DNA of 64,000 nt, from assembly GCF_963678635.1 (NCBI RefSeq), contig NC_087071.1, forward strand, positions 18,787,613-18,851,612. Reading direction: 5' to 3'. Position numbers and translations under genes: made by a program. The stretch comes from Symsagittifera roscoffensis. Taxonomy: Eukaryota > Xenacoelomorpha > Acoela > Convolutidae. This document shows positions 11,880 through 22,482 of this stretch, in pieces; position 1 is the stretch's first letter; each line of letters starts with the position of its first letter. The notes beneath the pieces are model-generated. The model did no database searches and was not told the DNA's origin. It saw nothing but the letters and a program-made list of their open reading frames with translations.

Positions 11880-12880
11880 TTAAAAATGACTTACCTTTAA
11901 TCTGAACATTTTCTCAGCTCTTTCTCATAAATGTTTCCCAGAGTTTCTCCTTTTTCGAGATCTTTGATGATGTATATATAAATTTGATTTTTTGTAGATA
12001 TTGCCGAATTTTCAAAAATTTTATCTGTAAACTGTGGCTCGTATGCTTTTTGGAACAAAATATCATTTTCGAAATTCCAACTCTATCGCCGATTTTAAAT
12101 TTTGATTTACTAAACTTCATGAACGAATTGTTATATGAAATTGATAAAAAATCACTATTTTCCATATCTCGGAGATTTTTCAATTGATAAGTTTTTGCGA
12201 CAGTTCAATGTAGAAACAAATTGCTGCAAAGTGGGAACAAGTTTTTCACCATTATCTTTAATGAAACAATGTATTAAATGTTTTGAGGACTGAATTTCTT
12301 TCTCTGCAAATCCAGCTTTTGTCTCACTCATTGTTGAGAAAACTTCAATGACTTTCTCCTTGCAAATTTTTTAAAAGTTCCCTCATATTCTGTTCCTTCA
12401 TCAACTCACCACAAAGTTTTTCTGTAGTGTTTTTCGAGAAATCATTTTTTGAAAGCTTGTAAAGTGTTTTTGGCGTACTTTGTTTTGATTGTTTGAATTC
12501 TTCTCGAAAAAAAATCTACAGCAGCTAAAAAATACCTTACGCCATTGTTTTCACTAGCTATCTTGTCTACAAAAGCCAAATTGATACACCAAATTTCATT
12601 AATATACTTTGAAAAAGCTCAAAGTCTTTGGAAACGCCTGATTGGTGGACCAAATTTTGTATAAGATGTCTTGGTTTGTAAAAATTGTTCTAAGTTCTAT
12701 TTTCACAAAACACTTGCTTTACTCAAGTTTTGAAAGGAACCGTACCCAGCTCTACTCCTAGAGTACAATCTGTTTAGTCTTACCTCTTCAGATTTTGAAA
12801 CGGTCCAAGTTCCTCTGCCTATTGCTTTGGCATTCTTGTTCATAACAAATTTAGGAGGAAATTGGTTTGCTTCCAAAGAA
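11880..12880 (-). pseudogene. Polinton retroviral-type integrase (F54H12.3-like)
   Basis: The N-terminal zinc/helical part is represented by AGYGSFQNLSKAS and LEQFLQTKTSYTKF (about 12670-12790). The DDE core begins with NEIWCINLAFVDKIASENNG and VRYFLAAVDFF (about 12510-12605), where the first catalytic Asp should sit in the IDLAYVDK-like stretch but reads INLAF. A later block reads LVPTLQQFVSTLNCRKNLSI (about 12185-12250). The C-terminal part, SKFKIGDRVGISKM (about 12080-12125), is the SH3/chromo-like tail that follows the core in this family. The enzyme would insert the element and make the 6-bp duplication. It is riddled with stops, and the second Asp/Glu region is too damaged to judge. Confidence 0.83.
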
Positions 12881-13365
12881 GTAAAGAAAGTAAATATCTG
12901 GAAAATTGGTGTTTTTTCGCTTCAGTGCACACACAAAGTCTACAGTAGATTCTTTCGATAATGGATTATCAAATATGATATTGTCTGAATGAATGAGTTT
13001 AATTCTAGGAGAAGTCAAAATTAAATCAGTAAATCATTTGTTTTGTAAAAAGTATCAAAACAATTTGGTGCAATCTCCTCTTTTTCCTGTTATTGTTCCA
13101 GTTCTTGTTCTCTTGGAATTTTACTTTGTGATTGACAAATTGAGTACGGATTTGAAAATTTTTTTTCCGTACTATGTCAATCATTTAATGACAAAAGTGG
13201 TGCTGATAGATATCAATTGTAACCCTTTAGTTGAACTGAAAATAATTCTTATTTTGTGTTGAGGAGTTTTTTAATGTGTTAGTTCTGAAATTTCTATTTC
13301 ATTTTTTACTACGCCTTCTCTCCGAAGATCTCGAATCTCATTCTAATAGGTTTACTAAACACTCG
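12881..13365 (-). pseudogene. Unidentified decayed Polinton reading frame
   Basis: Between the integrase and ATPase remnants a minus-strand frame can be read that includes SPRIKLIHSDNIIFDNPLSK and FVCALKRKNTNFPDIYF (about 12890-13010). It looks coding in composition, but I cannot place it in a known family. It may be part of a lineage-specific Polinton gene or the far N-terminus of the integrase. A plus-strand frame over the same bases (12993-13262) is probably a shadow. Confidence 0.35.
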
Positions 13366-14230
13366 CTCAGAAACTGAATGAAATCTTTTGGACAATTGAG
13401 AATGAATTGTTTTCGAAGTCCTAGGGGATTTTTTTTGAAAAACTGGGAGAATAGAGACCAATTGTGTATTCCTTGTCCAAAAACTTGGTCTCTATTCCAG
13501 CTGGCAAGTGTTGGAACTGAGCCACTATTAGAACATCACCTAAGTGAATCAACTGTTTTTGGGGTTAAACCAGTAAGTAAATGACCATAAGGAACTGATG
13601 TTGCATCTTGATACCACTCTTTCAATTGAGATCCTAGACCTAATTGTTGAGTTAATGTATAACATCTCTCGGTGACTTGAACAAGACTATGTGGGTTTTT
13701 TTGTAATTCTACATCTCTTTCCAATTTGCTTTGATGAAACAAATGACGTTTGATGTATATTTTGTTCACACCCCTGGGTCTAGGGCAATGGCAAAAATTA
13801 TCAAAACGTTTGGAGTTTTAAACTTCTTAACAAGAATCATCAATTATAAGCAGATACGTGGTTCCGTTATTGGGAAGATTTTCGATCAAGTCAAAATCTA
13901 CTGCTTGGACAAATTTAAGGTTTTCTCTTTGCATTTGACTATAAAATAAACTCGTTCTTTGGTAGATATTATTTTATTCACAGTTTTGGGGAAGGTAGAG
14001 TATAACCGACTGTACTTGATAAGATAGCTACCCAAACTGTTGTTTCGTCACACGTTGTGGATAATGTAATTCGAACGATTGCACTTAATAGCAATAAAAC
14101 TATATTACGAAACTGGCACAGAAAAACTAAAAGAGATCTATTACATGTACATCCAAACAATTTCCATAGTTTTCGTTCATGATATTCTTCATCAAAAACA
14201 AAATTTCCAATTTACGGACATCTTAACTCT
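13366..14230 (-). pseudogene. Polinton FtsK/HerA-type genome-packaging ATPase
   Basis: The C-terminal two-thirds is recognisable: MQRENLKFVQAVDFDLIENL, the Walker B strand TYLLIIDDSC (about 13835-13865), VNKIYIKRHLFHQSKLERDV with the conserved NLFHQ-like box (about 13715-13770), and GLGSQLKEWYQDATSVPYGH (about 13580-13640). This is the A32-like packaging ATPase of Polintons and related viruses, which drives DNA into the capsid. A Walker A candidate near 14050-14100 reads KCNRSNYIIHNV, in which the GxxGxGKS glycines and lysine are not preserved. The terminal part SLRYC-like (about 13530-13560) ends the gene. The neighbour to the right is an intact unknown ORF in the same orientation. Confidence 0.8.
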
Positions 14231-14266
14231 AGAAAGAAAAATTTAACAATAACATATAATTAAATT

Positions 14267-14749
14267 TTAAAAAGTTAGTACATCAAGTTTATTTTGATTT
14301 TCAAACTGTTCCAAAAAACATCGAGTCCTTGTGCCGTATGCAAATGCTTTTCTTTCTGCACAGTGAAGAGTTTTTGCATGTCGAAATGGGTAGTTGCTAC
14401 TCCCCCAACCAAATTCTTCATCTTTAAACATAAAAAACTGGATTTTTGGGCAGGCGTAGTCATCCAAACTAAAAAACTTTTGTTTCCAAAAATTTTGACA
14501 TAAATTACATTTTTCATAACCTTTTGCAAAAAACTCCGTTTCTGTTGCTTCTATATTTTTCAATATTTTTTCAGGTTCAGTATATTTTTCGTAATCGCTG
14601 CTCCAACTGATTCCTTGAAAATGCTTTGTACAACAAGAAGATGGAGGTGTTGGTTTGATTTTTTTTTGGGAGGAGGAAAGGACTATCCTAGAGTTGTCCA
14701 TCTTTGTAAACTCTTTCTTTACATTGTTTTCAAAACATTCAATATCCAA
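14267..14749 (-). CDS. Intact 160-codon ORF of unknown function in the Polinton
   Basis: This is the only long reading frame in the left half of the Polinton without an internal stop. It encodes 160 residues with ATG at 14749 and stop at 14267, just upstream of the ATPase remnant on the same strand. Visible features are a Cys/His set (CCTKHF, KCNLCQNF, DDYACPKI, KTLHCAERK) that could bind zinc, and an aromatic/acidic block FFMFKDEEFGWGSSNYPF. I see no signal peptide, transmembrane helix or family motif. It could be a lineage-specific Polinton gene or a captured gene, or it could be intact by chance given its modest length. No function is proposed. Confidence 0.5.
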   Translation of the reverse strand: MDIECFENNVKKEFTKMDNSRIVLSSSQKKIKPTPPSSCCTKHFQGISWSSDYEKYTEPEKILKNIEATETEFFAKGYEKCNLCQNFWKQKFFSLDDYACPKIQFFMFKDEEFGWGSSNYPFRHAKTLHCAERKAFAYGTRTRCFLEQFENQNKLDVLTF

Positions 14750-15139
14750 AACAAACGACTCATTCCGTTAATTGCTTCCTCTAGAGTTTTTTAGTTAAAG
14801 TGATTAACAATCAAACAATGCTTATACTGATGAAGAACATATTTTAACATATATACAAAAAAAAATATTCCAGGCTCGTGACCAAGGTCCTTTTTCGTAG
14901 AAGGTTTCACAGAACCAGCAGAAACCTGTAGAATTGCATGTAGTCTAATGATTTTGGAATTTGCAAAAAAAATAATCAGTACAGGAATTTACGTCTCTAA
15001 TTAGATCTCCAAAAGGAAATTGTTGGTCCACTTCTTTCAAATTTATGTCCGGATCCAAAACAATAGAGGTTCAAAGAAAAAAATTTATTTTTTTGTACGT
15101 TGATTTTCTACAATGCATTCATCAAAAAAGATGCAAGAT
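14750..15139. other. Polinton interior with no recognised gene
   Basis: The bases between the intact ORF and the PC4-like fragment are AT-rich. I found no readable family motif on either strand. Confidence 0.5.
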
Positions 15140-15410
15140 TTTTTTGAATGTCTCTATATAACCTAGTAATGAAGGAAGTGTATTGAGTAATTTATCATAT
15201 TCTTCTCTTTGTAGTTGTAAAGATTGTTTATTTTTCCATTGATTTCCATTTCTACGATAAACAATAAGTTCTGTTTTTTGGTATCGGATCTGAAAGCTAT
15301 GTAAATTTTTCTACTCCTATTACGCAGAGTCCTCTAACAAAGAGATATTTGTGAGTCTACGTCCAAATTCAGCAAGTTTGGTAAGTTTTGTGATTCTATA
15401 GTCGTTAGTA
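15140..15410 (-). pseudogene. Possible PC4-like single-strand DNA-binding fragment
   Basis: A minus-strand frame reads AEFGRRLTNISLLEDSA, then SFQIRYQKTELIVYRRNGNQ and LQREEYDKLLNTLPSLL. The pattern of strand, 'I..Y......Y.R.GNQW', basic turn, then 'L..EEYDKLL..LPSL' resembles the p15/PC4 coactivator fold, where a KKGISL-type strand precedes a closing helix. PC4-like proteins occur in several large DNA virus and virus-like lineages. The resemblance is by eye only and the fragment is broken by two stops. Confidence 0.3.
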
Positions 15411-16618
15411 AATTTTTTTTAGAACTTTCCTCGTCGAACAATATGAAAAAGTCCCAATTTATTAGATTTTTCAAGATTAACTTTCTTCACAAACCATTGT
15501 TCCAATCCTTACTGTTCAACGCGAATACTAAATGAAAAATTTTTTTTGGGATAATTAATTAAACTACAAGACAAAAAAAACATAAGTAACACCATTTATT
15601 GTTTATTACAGTTCTCAAAAAACATAAAGTCTCCCGAAATTTAGGACAATTCTTTGAATTTGTTCCAAATATAGTTGACATAGGCAACTTGTTTCATTGC
15701 TTCATTCTTTTTTTCAGTGCAGACTCGAATCTGAATGTAGGGAGTTTTGTTAACTTTTTACTTCTTGATCTTGACACAAACTTGTCTTCTATTGTAAGTT
15801 GAATCAGGTCCAATCAGGTTTCAGCTTTCTTTTATAGAATTCTTACTTAAAAGTCGTGTCCAATCAGGAACAAAGTTCTATTTTAGGTACTTTTGATTTA
15901 TTTTCGTTTCAAATCTCAAAAAAGTTCATTATTTTTTAGTTGTGGTATCCAATCAGAGGACCCTTTTAAGGACTTAAATCTTCCAAATAAGTAAAAATAT
16001 ACACAAAAACAATTGCAAAAAGAAATGACCAAAAATTGTTTGCTGTAAAAATAGGAAATCTTACCGATATAAGTAACAAAGAAAAAAATTAGAACAAGTA
16101 GCATTTCCAAAAAACTTTTTCATCAACTTGATTGAATTTCTTGAATGTAATCAATGAGAAAAGTTGATGGTTTTTCCAGAGCAAATTTGTGGAAATCTGA
16201 TTCCAAACCTGATAAAGCAGGATTTTGAGCTTTGAAAATCATTAAAAACATGAAGGATTGAAAAATTTTGCTTGGAAGTTTTTACAAATTTCGGTATCGG
16301 GTAAGGAATGAAAATAGTCATTGATATTTTTGTACGATTGTTTATTCATTTTCAAATTCTCGAGATTAAACAAAATTTCTTTTTTTGTCAGGTGTAATTC
16401 AGTTGTAAATTTTTGCTTCAAAAGTAAACTTTCTTATTGAGTAAGTTTCTCAAAGAGACGTTCACTTCTATTTTGAACAGTGAAAACGACCAAAAAGGTA
16501 TGAAAAAAAAGTGTCAATATCTATTCTATCGATAAGAAAATAAATAGGAAATTTTTCTTTCTTCTTGTAAAGTAACTAGAGGAAATTGAAATGTTCTTAA
16601 GACTTTTTTCAAATAAAG
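15411..16618. other. Polinton interior, central spacer with weak minus-strand frame
   Basis: A minus-strand frame near 16135-16235 gives SGLESDFHKFALEKPSTFLI, which looks coding and may be the C-terminus of another decayed gene, but I cannot identify it. The other open frames here (15599-15802 plus, 15916-16110 minus) are hydrophobic and AT-driven, with no motif. This stretch separates the minus-strand virion genes from the plus-strand polymerase and may hold the divergent promoters. Confidence 0.4.
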
Positions 16619-16757
16619 ATTTTGTAGGTGCCATTTACCTTTGTTTAATTCTGCTATAAGCTTCGCATCCCACTTTTCAGATGCCAGTATTTTGTAGGTG
16701 CCATTTACCTTTATTTGATTTCGCTATAAGCTTCACATCCCACTTTTCAGATGCCAG
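16619..16757 (+). repeat. 66-bp tandem duplication carrying a 3' splice site and start codon
   Basis: Two copies of the segment running from TTTTGTAGGTGCC to CACTTTTCAGATGCCAG lie head to tail (about 16619-16688 and 16690-16757). Each ends in a pyrimidine-rich tract and CAG followed by ATGCCAG, so each supplies a plausible 3' splice acceptor or a start codon for the polymerase. Polymerase copies 2 and 3 are preceded by a single version of this segment. Confidence 0.65.
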
Positions 16758-19735
16758 CACTCAAAGTAATGAGAAAGTGAAATGCGACGACTGTGGTAAG
16801 GAGTACAGTAGAGCCAATGCGGCTCAACATCGCAAGAGTAGCTTGCGAGAAGTAATTTTTCGTCCGGAATGTAGTTATTGTACAGATAACCAGCAAGAAA
16901 TGATTTCCCATACTAGCAAGAAGCAGGTAAAGTCAATCCCAACATCGAAAAAGTGTGTATCGTATGAGAATTTCCAAGCCGTTTTTCACTTCAACAACAT
17001 TGTCAGAACGATCACAGGTTGAAAGCGAGAAAACGGAGTCAATCTTTTGCTGATTTGAATAAAAGTTTGGAACACGAGGAGGATAGTGATCAGTTAGGAG
17101 ATGCATTTGACTGCCCGTCAACACATCTTGACAGTCAGCACATCTAGTTAAGGGAAAACTGCATCAAATCTTTGAAAAAATTGATTGCTCCGCAATAATC
17201 AACATTGCCTTGGGATTTGTGTTACGTAATACAGAAACCGGCAGTTATTGTTAATTCTAAGCTCATGAAAAAAAAACACCTTTTGATAAATCTCTGCTGC
17301 TTTGTATTAAAGCAGAATTGACGACTAAAGAGAACAAGGTCAATAAGCAAGATATCATTGAAGTTTGTGCACAGGAAAGACAAAACGCAAAATGGCGATT
17401 CAATTTGATCGCAAATAGGACCTTTTTTGAGGCCTTACTGAAAAACGTACCCAAGGGATGTCCAGATTCTGTGATTTCTCTGAGGAGTAACCATAGTAAT
17501 TGTTTGATTTCGGATGCGCACACGCAACAATCATTTAATGACAATTTGCATGGATCAAATAGCCTTGAAACAACCAGCTCGAAGAATTTTGATGCTTTGC
17601 TTGTTAGATCGGGTTGTGACCCGAAACATTTTCGTGGAGGTTCGATGAAAAGTCTACATTTAGTTGAAGATGTAGTAGAGAAAAACATCTTTATCTACGA
17701 TATCGACATTGAAGACAGAGACTTCGTAAGAGAATTAGCTCGGAGAAGTATCGATAAAAGCGAGAAAACAGTTAAACTTCTACGATACAATAACCACTTT
17801 ATTTACATCGAAAACAGCGACAACTTCTTCAAATGCTTCCGATGCCCAACTTGCGATAAGTTTTTAAAGCTATCTCAAAATTTCAACAAGCTTCTTCTAC
17901 GATGCAAAGACCGAATCAAAAACCTTTACCCCAAAAAAAATTTCATCCTAAGAGAGACGTTGTTTGAAAAAATGGATGGGTTCAATTATTAGCGTACCAA
18001 AGAACAAACCTTATTCAAAATATGCGCTATTTTTGACTTTAAATTAATTTGCGTGCCATCCGAAAAACTGAAATCGACAGAAACATTAACTTGGATTGGG
18101 AAGCATGAAACCATATCAGTGTCAAACTTATCCAATTTGCCTAATAAACCCATATTTTTGTGTGAAAAAGACCCATAGTCCCTCAATGTTGACTTAATGG
18201 TAAACTTGTAGTCATTAGCGGAAAAAAATAAAACCGAAATGCGGTCAAAATTTCTGGAAAACGAAAATGACATCAACAAGCGGCCAATCACAATTTTCAG
18301 CATACTTAATGAGCGAGGCAGGTTCAATAGGAGTGAAGCGAGAGAGTACGAAGACGATTGTATCGAGGATTAGGAAGAAACAGACGCATCCACTAACTTT
18401 CTCAGGATACAAAATAAACTCATTTGATTGATTTGATGCAACATCTAGATAGATACACCAATACTCTACCAGTATTTGAATTCAACAGTGGTCGGTATGA
18501 TATAAATCTCAATAAATCATGTCTCATTGAGTACCTTATCAGTGAAAAAGAAATTGAACTTTCAGTCATCAAGAAAGCAAACGACTTTGTTTCCTTCAAA
18601 TTTGGAGATGTTCAGCTTCTGGACATTATAAAGTTTTTGGGTGGAGCTACTACTTTAGACTCTTTTCTAAAAGCTTACAAAGCCAGTGAGATGAAAAATT
18701 ACTTTCCACATAAGTGGTTTGATACCCACAACAAGCTTGATGAACAGTACCTAGCCTCGTATGATGACTTTTACAGCAAACTGAAGATAGCAACCCTTTC
18801 GATAAGGAGTATGAAAACTTTCAGAAGCTTCTCAATTCTGATTCAACTGAAGAGCAAGCCTTGAAAAAACACGGGCTTAAAACCAAACTACCTACGCGAT
18901 TCGAAAACTACAATTGCCTTAAATCTATCTAGGAATAGGAAAAGATGACAACGTTTCGCGATTTTCTACAGTGGTATAACAACTTGGATGTTGTTCCTAC
19001 CCTTGATGCTATGCAAAAAAATTATTGAAAACTATCATGACAAAGGGATATACATGTTAAAGCTCGGCTGCACACTACCAAATTTAGCGAACATCTGTCT
19101 ACACAAGTCATCCGACTTTAAATTTTACCAATTCTTTCTTAGTGATACTGACTTGCTTGAAACTCTACGGAAAGATATGAAAGGTAGTCCCTCAATTGTT
19201 TTCACCAGGAAAGCAGTAGCAAACGAAACGTTTATTAGGAAATCAAACAACTTGTGTAAATCAACCGTTGAAACTGATGCTAGTCAACTCTATCCTTATT
19301 CTATTTACCAGGATATGCCCACGGGCTTGTATACGAGATGGGATTACAATGAGAAACGCAAAATTTCAGGGCAAGACAAAATCGAGTTCGAACGTTTGAA
19401 AATATGTTCATGTCATAATTTCAAGCAAGCAGACCGGAATGCAAAATTGAGATTTACTACACTACAGGAATACAAAAAATTATTCATTGCTTCATTGTTG
19501 ATAGTTATTGCAACTACTGTAAGACTGTTTTTCAAGCAATGGGTTGTATTTTCCTTTTTACCCTTGTCAAGAAGCTAGCCCAGCCTAACTGATGATGAAA
19601 TCAACTGAGGAACCGAGAAAAGAGAAATTGTTGAGATTCTAAAAGATTACATTCGAGAGAAAGGATACTCTAGAAAAAGAAATGTGGGAGTGTAGTTGGT
19701 GGGACCAAATTAAAAACAAGGTAGACGTGAAAATT
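16754..19735 (+). pseudogene. Polinton protein-primed DNA polymerase B, copy 1 (N-terminus to palm)
   Basis: This copy starts ATGCCAGCACTC after the splice-like TTTTCAG. The N-terminus has zinc fingers: KVKCDDCGKEYSRANAAQH, and a Cys pair in ECSYCTDNQQEMISH (16771-16915). The terminal-protein-like/NTD block, open from 17318 to 17992, includes FNLIANRTFFEALL, ELARRSIDKSEKTVKL and FKCFRCPTCDKF. The exonuclease motif I region reads IFDFKLICV (about 18029), with Lys where the second acidic residue should be. Exo II is FNSGRYDINL (18481-18510). The palm begins with VPTLDAM and MKGSPSIVF; motif A is DASQLYPYSIYQDMPTG with its Asp intact (about 19276). It ends near 19735 at EMWECSWWDQ. Motifs B and C are not part of this copy. 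Stops and frameshifts occur at 17023, 17990 and several later points. Confidence 0.9.
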
Positions 19736-22082
19736 TTTTTGAGAACTCACTTTCTCTTCAAAAATCATTTTCTCTAAGCAATAGTGAAAAAACTATTTTC
19801 AATCTGATTTTCTTCTGCATTAGAAGCAATTGTTCTATACTTTTTTAACTACTAGAAAAAATGTCCAATAGTTTTGTACCATTCAAAGTAAGTATAAACA
19901 ATCTATTTTTTTGGGACTTTTTTAATCCCCCAATTTTGAGGGCGCCATTCTTTTTTTAATTCTGCTACAAGCTCAAAATCCCACTTTTTTAGATGCCAGC
20001 ACTCAACAGGAATGAGAAAGTTGAATGCGGGGACTGTTGTAAAGAGTGCAGTAGAGTCAAAACTGCTCGACATCGCAAGAGTTGCTTGCGAGGAGTCATT
20101 TCTTCTCCGGAAGGTAGTGATTGTTCATACAACCAGCAAGAAAGGATTTTCCATACGAGCAAGAAGCACGTAAAGTCAACCCGAAAGTCAACAAAGTGCG
20201 TATCGTGTGAGTAAGAATTTCCAAGCTAATTTTCACTTCAACAACTTCGCCTGAAAGATCGACTTTGCCTTGGGATTTGTGTTACGTAATATAGAAGCCG
20301 GCAATTATCGTTTTTTCTAAGCTCTTGAAAAAAAAACACTCTTTGATAAATCTCTGCTGCTTTGTACTAAAGCAGACTTGACGACTATATAACAAGGTCA
20401 ATAAGCAAGATATTATTGAAGTACACGAGAGAGACAAAATACAAATTGGCGGTTCAAGTTGATCACAAATGTGACCTTTTTTTGCTGCCTTATTGGAAAA
20501 CGTACCCACGGGATGTCCAGTTTCTGTGCTTCCTCTGAGGAGTAACCATGTTAATTGTTTGATTTCGGATGCGCACACGCAACAACCATACAATGACAGT
20601 TTGTGTTTGATTCGAGAGCTTGCAGTTCATTCGCATGGAACAACTAAATCTTGTAACATCCAGCTCCACGTTTTTTATTGCTTTTCTAGAAAAATTGGGT
20701 TGTAATCCGAAACAATTTCGTGGATTTTTGATGGATAATCTAGCAAAAGATGAAGATAGAGTAGAGAAAAACATCTTTTGCTACGACATCGACATTGAAG
20801 ACGGAGACTTCGTAGGAGAATTAGCTCAGAAAAGTATTGGTAAAAACGAGAATACAGTTAATATTGTACGATACAACAACCAGGTTATTTACATCAATAA
20901 TAATGACCACTTCTTCAAATGCTTCCGATGTCCAATTTGCGATACATTTTTCAATCTATCTCAAAATTTCAACAAGCTTCTTCTACGATGCAAAGACCGA
21001 ATCAAAAACATTTACCCCAAGTTTGTTTACACTCTACGAGAGACGTTGTTTCATCAACTGGATCAGTTCACTATTGAGTTTACTAAAGAACAACTTTATT
21101 CAAAAATGTCGCTAATTCTGACTTTGAATCAATTTGCGTGCCTTGGGAAGAACTAAAACCGAAAGAAACAATAACTTGATTTGGAAAGCATGAACCCAAT
21201 TCAGTGTCAATCTCATCCAATTTGCTTAATAAACCCATGTTTTCATCATACAAAGATTCACAAACCCTCAATATTGACTTTGCGCCAAACTTAGAGTTGT
21301 TGGTGGAAAAAAAACCGAAATGCGGTCAAATTTTCCCGAAATTGTAAATAACATTAAAAAGCGGCCCTACACAGTTTTCAGCATACTTAATGAACGGGGC
21401 AGTTTCAATAAGAGTGAAGCAAGAGAGTACGAAGGCGAATGTGTCGAGGATGAGGAAGAAACAGACGCATCCACTCACTTTCTCAGGTTACAAAAAAAAA
21501 TCAATTGACTGATTTGATGCAACAGCTAGATAAATAAACCAATACTCTACCAGTATTTGAAATCAACAGTGTTCGGTGTGATATAAATCTCAATAAATCA
21601 TACCTCATTCCGTACCTTATCAGCGAAAAAGAAATTCAACTTTCAGTCATCAAGAAAGCAAACGACTTTGTTTCATTCAAGTTTGGAGATGTTCAACTTC
21701 TGGACATTATGAAGTTTTTGGGTGGAGCTACTACTTTATACTTTTTCCTTAAAGCTTACAAAGCCAGTGAGATGAAAAATACTTTCCATATAAGTGGTTT
21801 GATACCCCCAATAAGCTTGATGAACAGCAACTTCCCTCGTATGATGACTTCTAGCGCAAACTGAAGAATAGCAACCCTATCGAAAAAGAGTATCACGATT
21901 TTCAGACGCTTCTCAATTCTGAGTCAACTGAGGAGCAAGCCTTGAAAGATTCTGGCTTAAAACTAAACCACCTACGGGATTGGAAAACTAAAATTACCTT
22001 AATTCTATCTGGGAACTGGAAAAGATGACATTATTTCGCGAATTTCTACAGTGGTATCACAACAAGGATAATGTTCCTGCCA
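19595..22082 (+). repeat. Tandem duplication unit of the polymerase gene (unit 2)
   Basis: The unit begins at ATGAAATCAACTGAGG (19595), and the same junction recurs at 22083, giving a period of about 2488 bp. The shared parts (19595-20251 with 22083-22740, and 21191-22080 with 22744-23633) look about 98-99 percent identical by eye. Copy 1 is clearly more diverged. So the 2-to-3 duplication is recent relative to the 1-to-2 split. Confidence 0.88.
19993..22080 (+). pseudogene. Polinton polymerase B, copy 2 (internally deleted)
   Basis: This copy has its own ATGCCAGCACTC start at 19993 and zinc finger VECGDCCKECSRVKTARH. The N-terminal domain is readable at 20620-21115 (ELAQKSIGKNENTVNIV, FKCFRCPICDTFFNLS). 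Exonuclease motif I is SDFESICVPWEELK (about 21117), so here the DxE pair is kept, unlike copy 1. Exo II reads INSVRCDINL, with Tyr replaced by Cys. It stops at GTTCCTGCC (22080), just before the palm, and runs straight into unit 3. About 563 bp, including motif A, are therefore missing by comparison with copy 3. Confidence 0.85.
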
Positions 22083-22482
22083 ATGAAATCAACTGAGGAA
22101 CCGAGAAAAGAGAAATTGTTGAGATTCTAAAAGATTACATTCGAGAGAAAGGATACTCTAGAAAAAGAAATGTGGGAGTGTAGTTGGTGGGACCAAATTA
22201 AAAAAAAGGTAGACGTGAAAATTTTTTTGAGAACTCACTTTCTCTTCAAAAATCATTTTCTCTAAGCAATAGTAAAAAAACTATTTTCAATCTGATTTTC
22301 TTCTACATTAGAAGCAATTGTTCTATACTTTTTTAACTACTAGAAAAAATGTCCAATAGTTTTGTACCATTCAAAGTAAGTATAAACAATCTATTTTTTT
22401 GGGACTTTTTTAATCCCCAAATTTTGAGGGCGCCATTCTTTTTTTAATTCTGCTACAAGCTCAAAGTCCCACTTTTTTTAGA

